Shown piece by piece: positions 6,367 to 14,035 of a stretch of 34,881 nucleotides of DNA. A model generated the notes under the pieces. That model ran no database searches, was not told the DNA's origin, and worked only from the letters and a program-made list of their open reading frames with translations. The position numbers were made by a program, and so were the translations under genes. The first letter of the stretch is position 1. Every line of letters begins with the position of its first letter. Source of the stretch: Bacteroidales bacterium (GTDB taxonomy: Bacteria > Bacteroidota > Bacteroidia > Bacteroidales > UBA932); contig JAKSJP010000027.1 of assembly GCA_024398105.1 (NCBI GenBank), positions 1 to 34,881 on the forward strand. The letters run 5' to 3'.

Positions 6367-8079
6367 ATGAATAGAATACTGACAATCATAACCGCAACAT
6401 TCATCCTACCATTGCTTGGATACGCCCAGCCACGAATTGAGCGTCTGGACAACAGCACGGCAAGAATCGTCGTCAACGGGAAGCCGATGCTGATGATCGG
6501 TGGCGAGCTTGGCAATTCTTCAGCCTCTACGCCTGAGGACGTCAAGCACAGCTTTGCGCATCTTCACAAGATGGGGCTGAACACTGTTCTGGCCCCGGTA
6601 TCATGGGAACTGATTGAACCCGAGGAGGGACAGTTCGACATGAGTTCGTTGGACGTAATCCTGACGGAAGCACGTCGCAATGAACTGAAGGTCGTCTTGC
6701 TGTGGTTCGGGACATGGAAGAACTCGATGAGTTGCTATGCACCGGAGTGGTTCAAGCGCGACACGAAACGCTTTCCACGTGCTCACACTCCTGAAGGCAA
6801 GCCTGTGGAAGAGGCATCTTCACTCAGCAAGAATGTTCTTGAAGCCGACAGGCGGGCTTTCTGTCGCATCATGGAATATCTTCGGGATCATGATGCAACG
6901 GAACAGACAGTGATCATGGTGCAGGTGGAGAATGAGATAGGTATGATCGACGTGCCTCGGGACTACTCCGCAGACGCTGAAAAGCTTTACCGAAGTGCCG
7001 TTCCTCGCCAGCTAGCGGATTACATAAGGAATAACCAGAAGTCACTGCACCCATACCTTAAGGAGAAGATTCAGACGCAGGCAAAAAACAATGTAACATG
7101 GACACAACTCTTTGGAGATGACATCTATACCGAAGAAATCTTCCAGACATGGACATATGCCACATATGTCGAGCAGATCGCCAAGGCAGGGCGTGCCGTC
7201 TACAATCTGCCGATGTACGTCAACGTTGCGCTCGACAGCCGAGACCGCAAGCCTGGCCAGTACCCTTCAGGTGGCCCCCTTGCTCATCTGATCGATCTAT
7301 GGCATTGCGGAGCACCATCCATCGATGTGCTTGGGGTCGACATATACGACAGCGGAATCAGATCCTGGCTCTCGAAATATCATCTGCCGGACAATCCGCT
7401 CTTCGTACCGGAGATACGTCTGGAGGACAAAGATGCCATGTATGCACTCTATGCGTTCGGCCATCATGGAGCTATGGGGTTCTGTCCGTTCAGCATCGAG
7501 GACTATCCACTCCATACAGACAGGAAGGACAGCGACATGAGCGGCATGGACCTGTCGCAGGATGATCAGCTGAACGCATTCTCTGCCGGAAGTACCTACA
7601 TCTCCCCTATTGTCGCCTCATACCGAATCCTTCGTCAAGCTGAGCCTCTTATTCTGGAGAGGCAGGGCACCAGCGACATGGATGCCGTGCTGCTTGACGA
7701 TGAACAACGTGAAGCGGATATCATCACCAATGACGACATCCGCCTCACTATAAGGCACAGCTACTCGCTGGGCTGGGAGCCTGGAGCCAGAGATGCAGAG
7801 TGGCCTGAGGCTGCCTGCATTATCCTACGCATCGGAAAGGAGGACTATCTTGTCATCGGAAGCGGAGTTGTCATCACTTGCACTGATGCAAAGTCTGGAG
7901 AGATATGGAAGCCCGGTGATGCACGCATAGGGATTGCGAAGTGCGAATCAGTCAGCATCACGGATGGAACCATGCATGTCAGGCGTCACCTCAATGGAGA
8001 CCAGACGCATCAGGGACGTCATGTCCGTATACCTGTCGGTGAGTTTGACATCCAACACTTCAGACTGTATCGATACTGA
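6367..8079 (+). CDS. GH35-type beta-galactosidase with DUF5597-like C-terminus, exported
   Basis: A 570-residue secreted glycoside hydrolase of clan GH-A. The signal peptide is MNRILTIITATFILPLLGYA with cleavage before QPRIE. The TIM barrel begins with MLMIGGELGNSSAS and KMGLNTVLAPVSWELIEPEEG, as in GH35. Glu190 in VQVENEIG is the expected acid/base and Glu349 in FVPEIR the nucleophile. A beta-rich C-terminal part (about residues 440-570) resembles DUF5597. The start at 6367 is chosen because it gives the signal peptide and follows a TACCTTTG promoter. The open frame continues upstream without stops but antisense to the NUDIX gene. It probably removes beta-linked galactose from plant glycans in the periplasm. 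Exact linkage is unknown. Confidence 0.9.
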   Translation: MNRILTIITATFILPLLGYAQPRIERLDNSTARIVVNGKPMLMIGGELGNSSASTPEDVKHSFAHLHKMGLNTVLAPVSWELIEPEEGQFDMSSLDVILTEARRNELKVVLLWFGTWKNSMSCYAPEWFKRDTKRFPRAHTPEGKPVEEASSLSKNVLEADRRAFCRIMEYLRDHDATEQTVIMVQVENEIGMIDVPRDYSADAEKLYRSAVPRQLADYIRNNQKSLHPYLKEKIQTQAKNNVTWTQLFGDDIYTEEIFQTWTYATYVEQIAKAGRAVYNLPMYVNVALDSRDRKPGQYPSGGPLAHLIDLWHCGAPSIDVLGVDIYDSGIRSWLSKYHLPDNPLFVPEIRLEDKDAMYALYAFGHHGAMGFCPFSIEDYPLHTDRKDSDMSGMDLSQDDQLNAFSAGSTYISPIVASYRILRQAEPLILERQGTSDMDAVLLDDEQREADIITNDDIRLTIRHSYSLGWEPGARDAEWPEAACIILRIGKEDYLVIGSGVVITCTDAKSGEIWKPGDARIGIAKCESVSITDGTMHVRRHLNGDQTHQGRHVRIPVGEFDIQHFRLYRY

Positions 8080-8140
8080 TTGTCACATTCGCCAGGCAAG
8101 TCATCCTGCGGACGAAGTCATATCCCCCTCATTTCTGAAA

Positions 8141-8782
8141 TCATCTGACATTTATCCAAGGATTCCCGTCAGGATCCGTCCTGTGCTCGTTCACATATAT
8201 GCCATAGTATTCCTTTGAGTCATCGTCGTACAGGTAGACCCTGGTGTCAGCATCGACCTGTGACAGTTCCTCGACGAGGAGACCTGAGGTGTAGTTGTCG
8301 AGTTCTTCGATCTCGTTGGACTCCAGGCAGAGACAGTCCTGCTCGTCCATGTAGACTGAGTTTACCGTGAAGTTTACGGTGCCGCTCTCGAAATACGGAA
8401 TGCTGTCCTTATCTTGACCGCAAAGGAGATCGGCAAGCTCGGATGCCCTGATCATCCTGAGTTCAGGATTCTGCCTGTCGCGGGTGCCGCCGTCCTTGAT
8501 GTTGTAGATATCACGCGATCCATCCGCGCCTATATACACGAAGTAGACAGTCTTGCAGCCATCGTACTTCCTCAGTTCGCTGGCGAGTTCAATGGCGCCC
8601 ATACACACCGGGCAGCGGCTGTCGCATTCCAGGCGCACGTCGCCGTCTTCATCGAGATCGACGGCCGTTATGCCCAGCGGCTCAGCGCCTTCAACGCCCG
8701 TGTCGAAGCGGAACTCGCTTTCATCCTCCTTAGCCGCCATCACAAGACGGAGGAACATGTTGTACAGATCTCCTACGGTCAT
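8141..8782 (-). CDS. Acidic protein of unknown function with four apparent repeats
   Basis: I do not recognise this 213-residue acidic protein as a named family. By eye it holds four units of roughly 50 residues, each with an LxxxL helix followed by a strand and an acidic hairpin: VGDLYNMFLRL...GITAVDLDEDGDVRLE, AIELASELRK...VYFVYIGADGS, ASELADLLCG...VNSVYMDEQDCLCLE and SGLLVEELSQ...YGIYVNEHRTDPDG. The fourth most clearly repeats the first. No signal peptide or membrane segment is present, so it is likely cytosolic. It begins 19 bases after the NUDIX remnant and is probably transcribed from the promoter that came with that remnant. Its four units suggest binding rather than catalysis. Confidence 0.75.
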   Translation of the reverse strand: MTVGDLYNMFLRLVMAAKEDESEFRFDTGVEGAEPLGITAVDLDEDGDVRLECDSRCPVCMGAIELASELRKYDGCKTVYFVYIGADGSRDIYNIKDGGTRDRQNPELRMIRASELADLLCGQDKDSIPYFESGTVNFTVNSVYMDEQDCLCLESNEIEELDNYTSGLLVEELSQVDADTRVYLYDDDSKEYYGIYVNEHRTDPDGNPWINVR

Positions 8783-8801
8783 AGCTACTTGTCGTTTTGG
8801 A

Positions 8802-8888
8802 TTACATCAATAACACTTCTGTACGGTCGAGAATCCTGACACAGTCCTTCACTTCCCATTTTCCTTCCTCTGTAATTGCATTCTTCAT
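8802..8888 (-). pseudogene. Remnant of a second NUDIX gene (5' end with internal deletions)
   Basis: This 28-codon frame reads MKNAITEEGKWEV, then KDCVRI, then LDRTEVLLM and stop. All three blocks match the intact NUDIX protein at 5737-6300: its first 13 residues, its KDCVRI (residues 29-34) and its NLDRTEDLVV segment. The DNA agrees too: TTCTGTACGGTC is identical in both. So a copy of the gene lost two internal pieces (about 15 codons, then over 100). The ATG is four bases after a TAACTTTG promoter box, as in the intact gene. It may now act as a short leader ORF before the gene at 8782. Confidence 0.75.
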
Positions 8889-8892
8889 GTTG

Positions 8893-8900
8893 CAAAGTTA
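8893..8900 (-). promoter_or_regulatory. -7 promoter box TAACTTTG retained with the NUDIX remnant
   Basis: A consensus TAnnTTTG box on the minus strand followed by CAAC and then the remnant's ATG at 8888, the same four-base spacing as at the intact NUDIX gene. It likely now serves the gene starting at 8782. Confidence 0.55.
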
Positions 8901-8928
8901 AGGAAATCTTATGAATTATGTCAGCATT

Positions 8929-9621
8929 TCAGAGAGCCAAACGCAGCCCGAGGCTGTTGATCCAGAACCCTCTTGGTGTCTCATTGGGAAGTGAGGGGTC
9001 GCAGTTCCTGGCATTGTGGATCCAGCTGCCGCCACGGCACATACCTGTACCATCATTCATGTCCTGACACCATTCCCAGACGTTTCCGCTCATGTCATAA
9101 AGACCAAGCTCGTTCGGCTGCTTCTGACCAACTGGATGAGTCTTTTCCTCGCTGTTGCCATCGTACCAGGCAACCTCGTCAATATCGTCGCTGCCGGAGT
9201 ACCTGTAGCCTCGTGACTTCTTACCACCTCTGCAGGCGAACTCCCATTCCGCTTCTGTGGGCAGACGGTAACTCTTGCCGGTCAACTCATTAAGCTTGGC
9301 AATGAATGCCTGGCATTGATCCCAGTTCACCTGTTCTACAGGCAGATCATCGCCTTGCATCTGCGAAGGGTTATCCCCCATCACCTCTTTCCATAATTTC
9401 TGGGTTACCTCGTACTTGCAGATGCTGAAGCTGCCGGAGTCAGTCTTGACAATGACCATGTCATCCGCAAGCATATCATAGATTGAATCAGATTCCTGAA
9501 CCTGGCCATAATGGCTGGCAGTCCTGCCATTGTTGCATGAACAGCTTTGGATGGTCAATGCCACTGCACAGATAAGGAGCAATGGCATATGGTTTTCGAG
9601 TTTCAGTGGATCAATCTGCAT
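8929..9621 (-). CDS. SUMF1/formylglycine-generating-enzyme-like lipoprotein
   Basis: A 230-residue exported protein of the FGE-sulfatase (SUMF1/EgtB/PvdO) superfamily. The signal region ends in LTIQSC, a near-lipobox, followed by SCNNGR. The domain is plain: FSICKYEVTQKLWKEVMG, LPVEQVNWDQCQAFI, YRLPTEAEWEFACRGG, LGLYDMSGNVWEWCQD, CRGGSW and the final SLGLRLAL. Many Bacteroidota lipoproteins carry this fold without being sulfatase activators, and a formylglycine-forming role is not supported here. The start at 9621 follows AAAGGA and overlaps the upstream membrane-protein gene by 19 bases. A shorter start at 9588 would not overlap but lacks a basic n-region. Confidence 0.85.
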   Translation of the reverse strand: MQIDPLKLENHMPLLLICAVALTIQSCSCNNGRTASHYGQVQESDSIYDMLADDMVIVKTDSGSFSICKYEVTQKLWKEVMGDNPSQMQGDDLPVEQVNWDQCQAFIAKLNELTGKSYRLPTEAEWEFACRGGKKSRGYRYSGSDDIDEVAWYDGNSEEKTHPVGQKQPNELGLYDMSGNVWEWCQDMNDGTGMCRGGSWIHNARNCDPSLPNETPRGFWINSLGLRLAL

Positions 9622-10028
9622 ATTCCTTTGATTATATATGTCAACGCGGCTTCGGACAGAGCAGTCCCAAGTCCGCAATAAAAGAATGCAATAAAGAACA
9701 CAGACGCTATGCCTGTGACCTTCAAGGCTATGCCTAGGCTCATCATGAACAGCAGGATCAGCCAGGATTTCAGGGGCATCATCTTCCAGAACGCGACGCG
9801 TTCTTCGGTCATCGAATCCACGCGCGAAACGTTCTTGCGGACAATGGAGCGAAACATGAAATGGAAGCCGATGAAGACCACCAGTGCCAACAATAACACC
9901 ACCGGCTTTCCATATTCTCTGACTGCATCTATGCCTGAAAGCAGGATCTTGGTCCCCGGAAAGGACCAGATCAAGCCATTGGCAATAAGCAACATAGGCC
10001 TAGGCCATATATAGAGTTTACTGAGCAT
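9603..10028 (-). CDS. Small integral membrane protein of unknown function
   Basis: A 141-residue hydrophobic protein not assigned to a family. By eye there are membrane segments around residues 12-30 (MLLIANGLIWSFPGTKILL, weak), 42-58 (PVVLLLALVVFIGFHFMF), 84-103 (SWLILLFMMSLGIALKV) and 105-130 (IASVFFIAFFYCGLGTAL). A basic loop (RSIVRKNVSRVDSMTEERVAFWK) lies between them. It starts five bases after the upstream lipoprotein gene and overlaps the SUMF1-like gene, so it belongs to the same transcript. It may be a membrane partner of these envelope proteins. Confidence 0.72.
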   Translation of the reverse strand: MLSKLYIWPRPMLLIANGLIWSFPGTKILLSGIDAVREYGKPVVLLLALVVFIGFHFMFRSIVRKNVSRVDSMTEERVAFWKMMPLKSWLILLFMMSLGIALKVTGIASVFFIAFFYCGLGTALSEAALTYIIKGICRLIH

Positions 10029-10033
10029 CTAAA

Positions 10034-10969
10034 TCAGGGAATCCATCTACGGTTGATCTCAGTGATCATCCCGTTTTCTATGGTGACAAGGGTGTTCAGT
10101 GAAAAGAATTCCCTGCGGCTGTCCTTGAGGCTCTCAAGGTAAAGCTTCTGGCCCGTGCGTATGGTGTCTGCAGGATCAGTCGGGAACTCACCGCAGTCAA
10201 TGATCACAAAGTCATCGGCCAGTGCGACCTCAGCAGTCCCAAGCTTTGTATAGGTAGCATGGTCATCCCAATTGCGGGCCACGTATGTGCCACCCTCATA
10301 GCCGGCAAGGCAACATCCACCGTTGTCGATGTCCCCGTTGATGGCAATTCCGCCATGGAGCTCTTCAATAGACTCGATGACCATCGGCTCGGCTGTGTAG
10401 ACAAGCGTGTCACCCACCTGCATCCGGGAGATCTCGACCGCATCGTAAAGGTCCTTGCTGTATACTGTCATCCTCAGGTTGCCTCCCATCCATCGGAAAT
10501 CATCCGAAGTGAATGCAGCAGGCACAGTGCAATCTTTCAGGTCTTCGATGTCAAGTCCTGATGGCAACGGAGCTATGAGCTTATGGTCGTCGGCGATATC
10601 CTCTATCATAGTCCTTCTACCTTCATGCGAGAGCCTTATCCTCTTCGTGAAGGTCAGGCCCATGTCCATGGCAACGTATCTGTACCATCCATTCCCCTGG
10701 TCCTCGATGCTTATAACCGAATGCTCGTCGCTCGGGCCATCCTGCGCACCGCTGCGGAATTCCCACACCGCGTATCCATCCCCCTCATAGTCGTATGCCT
10801 CAGAGAGTTTCGTCAGGAGACTCTCAGTACAATGCTGCTCAAGGAATCCATAGTCCTCGTACAGGACCTTCTCATACATGTCACGGATGAACTCCATGTC
10901 ATCCGGATTCTGTGTGCATGCCGTCGCAAGGGCGAACATGACTATTGACAATAACGCTATTCTCTTCAT
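10034..10969 (-). CDS. Lipoprotein of unknown function, DUF3828-like N-terminal half
   Basis: A 311-residue lipoprotein. MKRIALLSIVMFALATAC is a lipoprotein signal with Cys18 as the likely lipidated residue. The first half (DMEFIRDMYEKVLY...LEQHCTESLLTKLSEAYDYEGDGYAVWEFRSGAQDG...VISIEDQGNGWYRY) resembles DUF3828-type domains that follow an NTF2-like fold. The second half is a separate beta-rich domain ending in FSLNTLVTIENGMITEINRRWIP, which itself looks like the last strands of an NTF2-like fold. It sits five bases before the membrane-protein gene. Function unknown; envelope localisation is fairly sure. Confidence 0.8.
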   Translation of the reverse strand: MKRIALLSIVMFALATACTQNPDDMEFIRDMYEKVLYEDYGFLEQHCTESLLTKLSEAYDYEGDGYAVWEFRSGAQDGPSDEHSVISIEDQGNGWYRYVAMDMGLTFTKRIRLSHEGRRTMIEDIADDHKLIAPLPSGLDIEDLKDCTVPAAFTSDDFRWMGGNLRMTVYSKDLYDAVEISRMQVGDTLVYTAEPMVIESIEELHGGIAINGDIDNGGCCLAGYEGGTYVARNWDDHATYTKLGTAEVALADDFVIIDCGEFPTDPADTIRTGQKLYLESLKDSRREFFSLNTLVTIENGMITEINRRWIP

Positions 10970-10978
10970 TCAGGTTAT

Positions 10979-11362
10979 CTATAGGATCGAAGGATTGTGC
11001 TGGCAGACAGGCTTGGCCGCTGGCGCCGCGTTGTCCCTGTCGAATACAGGCATGTTGTCCGGAAGGTCGATGGCAAGTTCTATAAGGCCAGCTACTGTTC
11101 CGTTCTCATCAAACCATGGAGTCTGATGAAGAAGCTTGTGCTTTCCGTGGCGGATGATCTGGTAGGTATTGGTCGTACCTGTCTCGATCATGCGACGGAT
11201 CATCTGGCCAGCCTTCTCGCCATGGCAGTTGTAGAGGTTCTTTCCTGTAACATCACCGTCGCGCTGGATCGCGCGCTCATTCTGGTAAAGGACTATGCCT
11301 TCCCTGTCGCATACCGTCGCCGCGAAGTTCACGGTGTCAAGGTAACTGAATCTATCTTTCAT
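10979..11362 (-). CDS. PAS-domain protein
   Basis: A 127-residue cytosolic single-domain PAS protein. The PAS core is visible from NFAATVCDREGIVLYQNERAIQ through GKNLYNCH, MIRRMIETGTTNTYQI, KLLHQTPWFDENGTVAGLIELAIDLP. No kinase, cyclase or DNA-binding domain follows, so it may sense a ligand and act through a partner. Comparable stand-alone PAS proteins with an N-C-H and a GLxEL ending are frequent in anaerobes. It ends 9 bases before the lipoprotein gene and begins 16 bases after the GNAT-like gene. The ligand is unknown. Confidence 0.82.
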   Translation of the reverse strand: MKDRFSYLDTVNFAATVCDREGIVLYQNERAIQRDGDVTGKNLYNCHGEKAGQMIRRMIETGTTNTYQIIRHGKHKLLHQTPWFDENGTVAGLIELAIDLPDNMPVFDRDNAAPAAKPVCQHNPSIL

Positions 11363-11378
11363 ATCAACATAGCCGGTA

Positions 11379-12500
11379 TTAAAGTTCTTTTGTGTATACC
11401 CTCACCCTCTTGGTGAGGCTGCGGTCCATACGTGTCCACATGTTCTGTACGCGGTTGTTGTCTTCCAGCTCGCGTGTACTCTCGACATAGCGTATGCCGT
11501 TCTTATGGATTCCGTCACCGATCTTGCCAAGGATCATGGCATTGACACCCTTGTTCCTGTAGCTGTCACGCACTGCGATGAGCAAGGCGTCGACCGTGTC
11601 ATTTTCCTTGAGCGCTTTCAGCAGATGCATCCATCCGAATGGGAGATAATGGCCTCCGGCCTTCTGAAGCGCCTTTGAGAACGACGGCATTGCGATGCCG
11701 AAACCTACCACTTCATCGGCTGCGTCTACGATGATCGAGACATAGTCAAGTATGAGATTAGGCAGGAACTGTCTTTTCAGGTCTTCGCATTGTCCAGGAG
11801 AGAGCTCAGAGTAGCCATGGAGTCCTGAGTAAGCCTCATTCATGACCTTGAAGATACCGTCGGCATACTTTCTTACAAGTTCCTTCTTGCTGCTGTATTC
11901 AGCCTCATGGATACCGTACCTCTGCTTTGCAATCTCGGCGAAATTGTGGTAACGGTCGAAGTTGTCCGGGACAGTTATAAGATATTCCACATAGTCATTG
12001 CCTGGGTCATAGCCAGCTGCCAGCAGCCTGGCTGCGTAATATGGGTAGTTGTACTTGCCATAGGCAGTAGGCAGCTTGTCGAAACCTTCGACCAGGATGC
12101 CGGTGACGTCGAACTCGAGGAACCCGACAGGACCCTCCATCATCTCCATTTCCTTGGACCTGGCATAGTCCTCGACGACTGACATAAGGGCATCGACGAC
12201 TTCCTGCGAATCAATATAGTCGAGCCAGCCGAAACGGCAGATCTTATATCCGATCTTGTTGTTGTATCTGTGATTGATTATGCCGGCTACTCTGCCCACT
12301 ATGCTTCCCTTGTCATCAAGGGCTAGCCAGTATTTGCCTTCACATACCTGGAAAGCGGCGTTCTTGCTTGGAGACAGAGTATCGAGCTCCATTGATTCGA
12401 TCTGGGGGACATAGTATTCGTTGTCCTTGTAGAGAGTGTTCGGGAAGCGCACGAACTTCTTAAGGTCAGACCTTGTGGTTACTTCCTTTATCCTTATCAC
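11379..12500 (-). CDS. GNAT-fold N-acyltransferase-like protein
   Basis: A 373-residue cytosolic protein. It begins IRIKEVTTRSDLKKFVRFPNTLYKDNEYYVPQ, which is characteristic of a large Bacteroidota family with a GNAT-type fold. The C-terminal part carries ALLIAVRDSYRNKGVNAMILGKIGDG, an acetyl-CoA-loop-like segment, then ESTRELEDNNRVQNMWTRMD. The start is a GTG at 12500: an in-frame TAA lies 15 bases upstream and no ATG lies between. No good TAnnTTTG box is visible in the 56-base gap before it, so it is likely cotranscribed with the PD40 gene. The substrate is unknown. Some databases label relatives as GTP cyclohydrolase, which the sequence does not support. Confidence 0.82.
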   Translation of the reverse strand: MIRIKEVTTRSDLKKFVRFPNTLYKDNEYYVPQIESMELDTLSPSKNAAFQVCEGKYWLALDDKGSIVGRVAGIINHRYNNKIGYKICRFGWLDYIDSQEVVDALMSVVEDYARSKEMEMMEGPVGFLEFDVTGILVEGFDKLPTAYGKYNYPYYAARLLAAGYDPGNDYVEYLITVPDNFDRYHNFAEIAKQRYGIHEAEYSSKKELVRKYADGIFKVMNEAYSGLHGYSELSPGQCEDLKRQFLPNLILDYVSIIVDAADEVVGFGIAMPSFSKALQKAGGHYLPFGWMHLLKALKENDTVDALLIAVRDSYRNKGVNAMILGKIGDGIHKNGIRYVESTRELEDNNRVQNMWTRMDRSLTKRVRVYTKEL

Positions 12501-12556
12501 TGAGCAGAAAAATTAAAGAGTTATCCTAAAAACATATTGATTCTGCTAATATAACT

Positions 12557-14035
12557 CTAATAATTCATCACTGCAAATTTCTCTGCAACAGCTTCGTAAA
12601 GAGTCTTCGCCTCCTTTCCTGCCTTCATGCCTGTGCTGACGCGTCCGATGTCCGGGACATTGAATGACTTGAGGTTATTGATATAGAAACGTGAAGACTT
12701 CTGTGGAAGGACGAACGGCTTGCTCGGATTGCCGTATTCGTCCAGATGGCAGTAATATGCTTTGCTGAACTGTCCGTCTCCCCTCTTGCTGGCAAATACG
12801 AACCATCGGCCGTCAGACGACCAGCTATGGAATGTGTCAGAGTGATTTCCCTTGATTGACGCAAGATCATGGACAGCACCGGTGTGAAGATCGATCATCT
12901 GCAGCGCACTTTCGTCATGGTTGACAGGGAAAGTACCGTAGTCAGAGACAGTGAACATGATCCAGCGGCCGTCCGGAGAAGCCTTAGGATGGCAGATCGA
13001 GGTACCATGGTCCCTCGCATTCCAAAGTGTATCAACCTTTTCTCCGAGCTTTCCGGTACCGGCATCGAAGGAGACCTTGACCAGCGAATAGAGCAGGTTC
13101 CCTAGATCGCCAGGGACATGGACCGTATCTGCAACGCAGTAGAAGACTTCGCTTCCGTCTGCTGAGAAACATGGGAAAGTCTCGAAACGGTCTGCACGCG
13201 AGGTATGAGGCTGGTTGATCATCGTATTGCTGTCAAAGTCGGCTACAGTCAGGTCAGATGCCGTGTCGAATACTTCCGAGCGTCCACCTGCCATTGCATG
13301 GATTCCAGGGATTATGACGTTTGTGGAGAACACGCCGTAGCGTCCGGATGGATGCAGTTCGCCATAGACCGCGCCTGACAGCATTCCTTCGGCCCTGAGA
13401 TTCAGTTTGCGAAGCTTTCCGTCCCGATTGAGGACAGCGCCCCCTTTCGGACCGCGGACATAGTACATGGAGAGATTCTCGGGGCTGTTGCCATGGATAT
13501 GGCAGTTCATGCAGGAGTTTTCCGTGTATCGGTAGTCGTTGATTGTCAGTTCATCGAAGTTCTCTATGTTACGTTCGCGTATGCTCACGTTTGACCATGT
13601 CTGGTATGTCGGTTCGATCAGTCTGTACGTAAGGTAAGGGTCAATCTTGTCAGCGATGACAGATATTGACCAGCTGTCGCTTACATTCCGGCCTTCTACC
13701 TTGATGTCTACGCTGACTGTGATTGTCTTGCCTGCGGCTTCCGCGATGAATGATTTCCATTTCCTGAGGTTCCACTCAACTTTCAGGCCTCTGAACCTGA
13801 TGGTTCTTCCATCAAGACTGAAAGTGGTGACAGCAGAGGACGCTCCGGCCATTGCATAGTGATAATTGAGCGGAGCTATGTTGACCGGAATAGTGACATC
13901 CTTGTAGTCTGGGTATATTACAACCGGGCCTTCGCTGCCCGAGAGCGAGGTCGACGGCGTACCGCTGCAGCACGCGGCGGCAAGGCAGACAACTGCCAGG
14001 AGCATTGTCCTAATGAGCGATCGGCGAATTTGCAT
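12557..14035 (-). CDS. PD40/TolB-like beta-propeller lipoprotein with c-type haem motif
   Basis: A 492-residue lipoprotein with signal MQIRRSLIRTMLLAVVCLAAACC. After an N-terminal beta domain (to about residue 140) comes a CxxCH haem-attachment motif, CMNCH at about residues 174-178, in YTENSCMNCHIHGN. The rest is a TolB-like propeller with PD40 blades: LHPSGRYGVFSTN, PCFSADGSEVFYCV, PKASPDGRWIMFTVSDYG and WSSDGRWFVFASKRGDG. It overlaps the end of the upstream membrane-protein gene by 26 bases. The pair of large membrane protein plus PD40 protein appears to be a unit. Covalent haem is predicted from the motif only. The role could be electron transfer or sensing in the periplasm. Confidence 0.85.
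   Translation of the reverse strand: MQIRRSLIRTMLLAVVCLAAACCSGTPSTSLSGSEGPVVIYPDYKDVTIPVNIAPLNYHYAMAGASSAVTTFSLDGRTIRFRGLKVEWNLRKWKSFIAEAAGKTITVSVDIKVEGRNVSDSWSISVIADKIDPYLTYRLIEPTYQTWSNVSIRERNIENFDELTINDYRYTENSCMNCHIHGNSPENLSMYYVRGPKGGAVLNRDGKLRKLNLRAEGMLSGAVYGELHPSGRYGVFSTNVIIPGIHAMAGGRSEVFDTASDLTVADFDSNTMINQPHTSRADRFETFPCFSADGSEVFYCVADTVHVPGDLGNLLYSLVKVSFDAGTGKLGEKVDTLWNARDHGTSICHPKASPDGRWIMFTVSDYGTFPVNHDESALQMIDLHTGAVHDLASIKGNHSDTFHSWSSDGRWFVFASKRGDGQFSKAYYCHLDEYGNPSKPFVLPQKSSRFYINNLKSFNVPDIGRVSTGMKAGKEAKTLYEAVAEKFAVMNY

Noticed and set aside
8080-8140. Terminator between the GH35 gene and the acidic repeat gene
   Set aside because: I looked for an inverted repeat in this convergent gap and found none with a useful stem.
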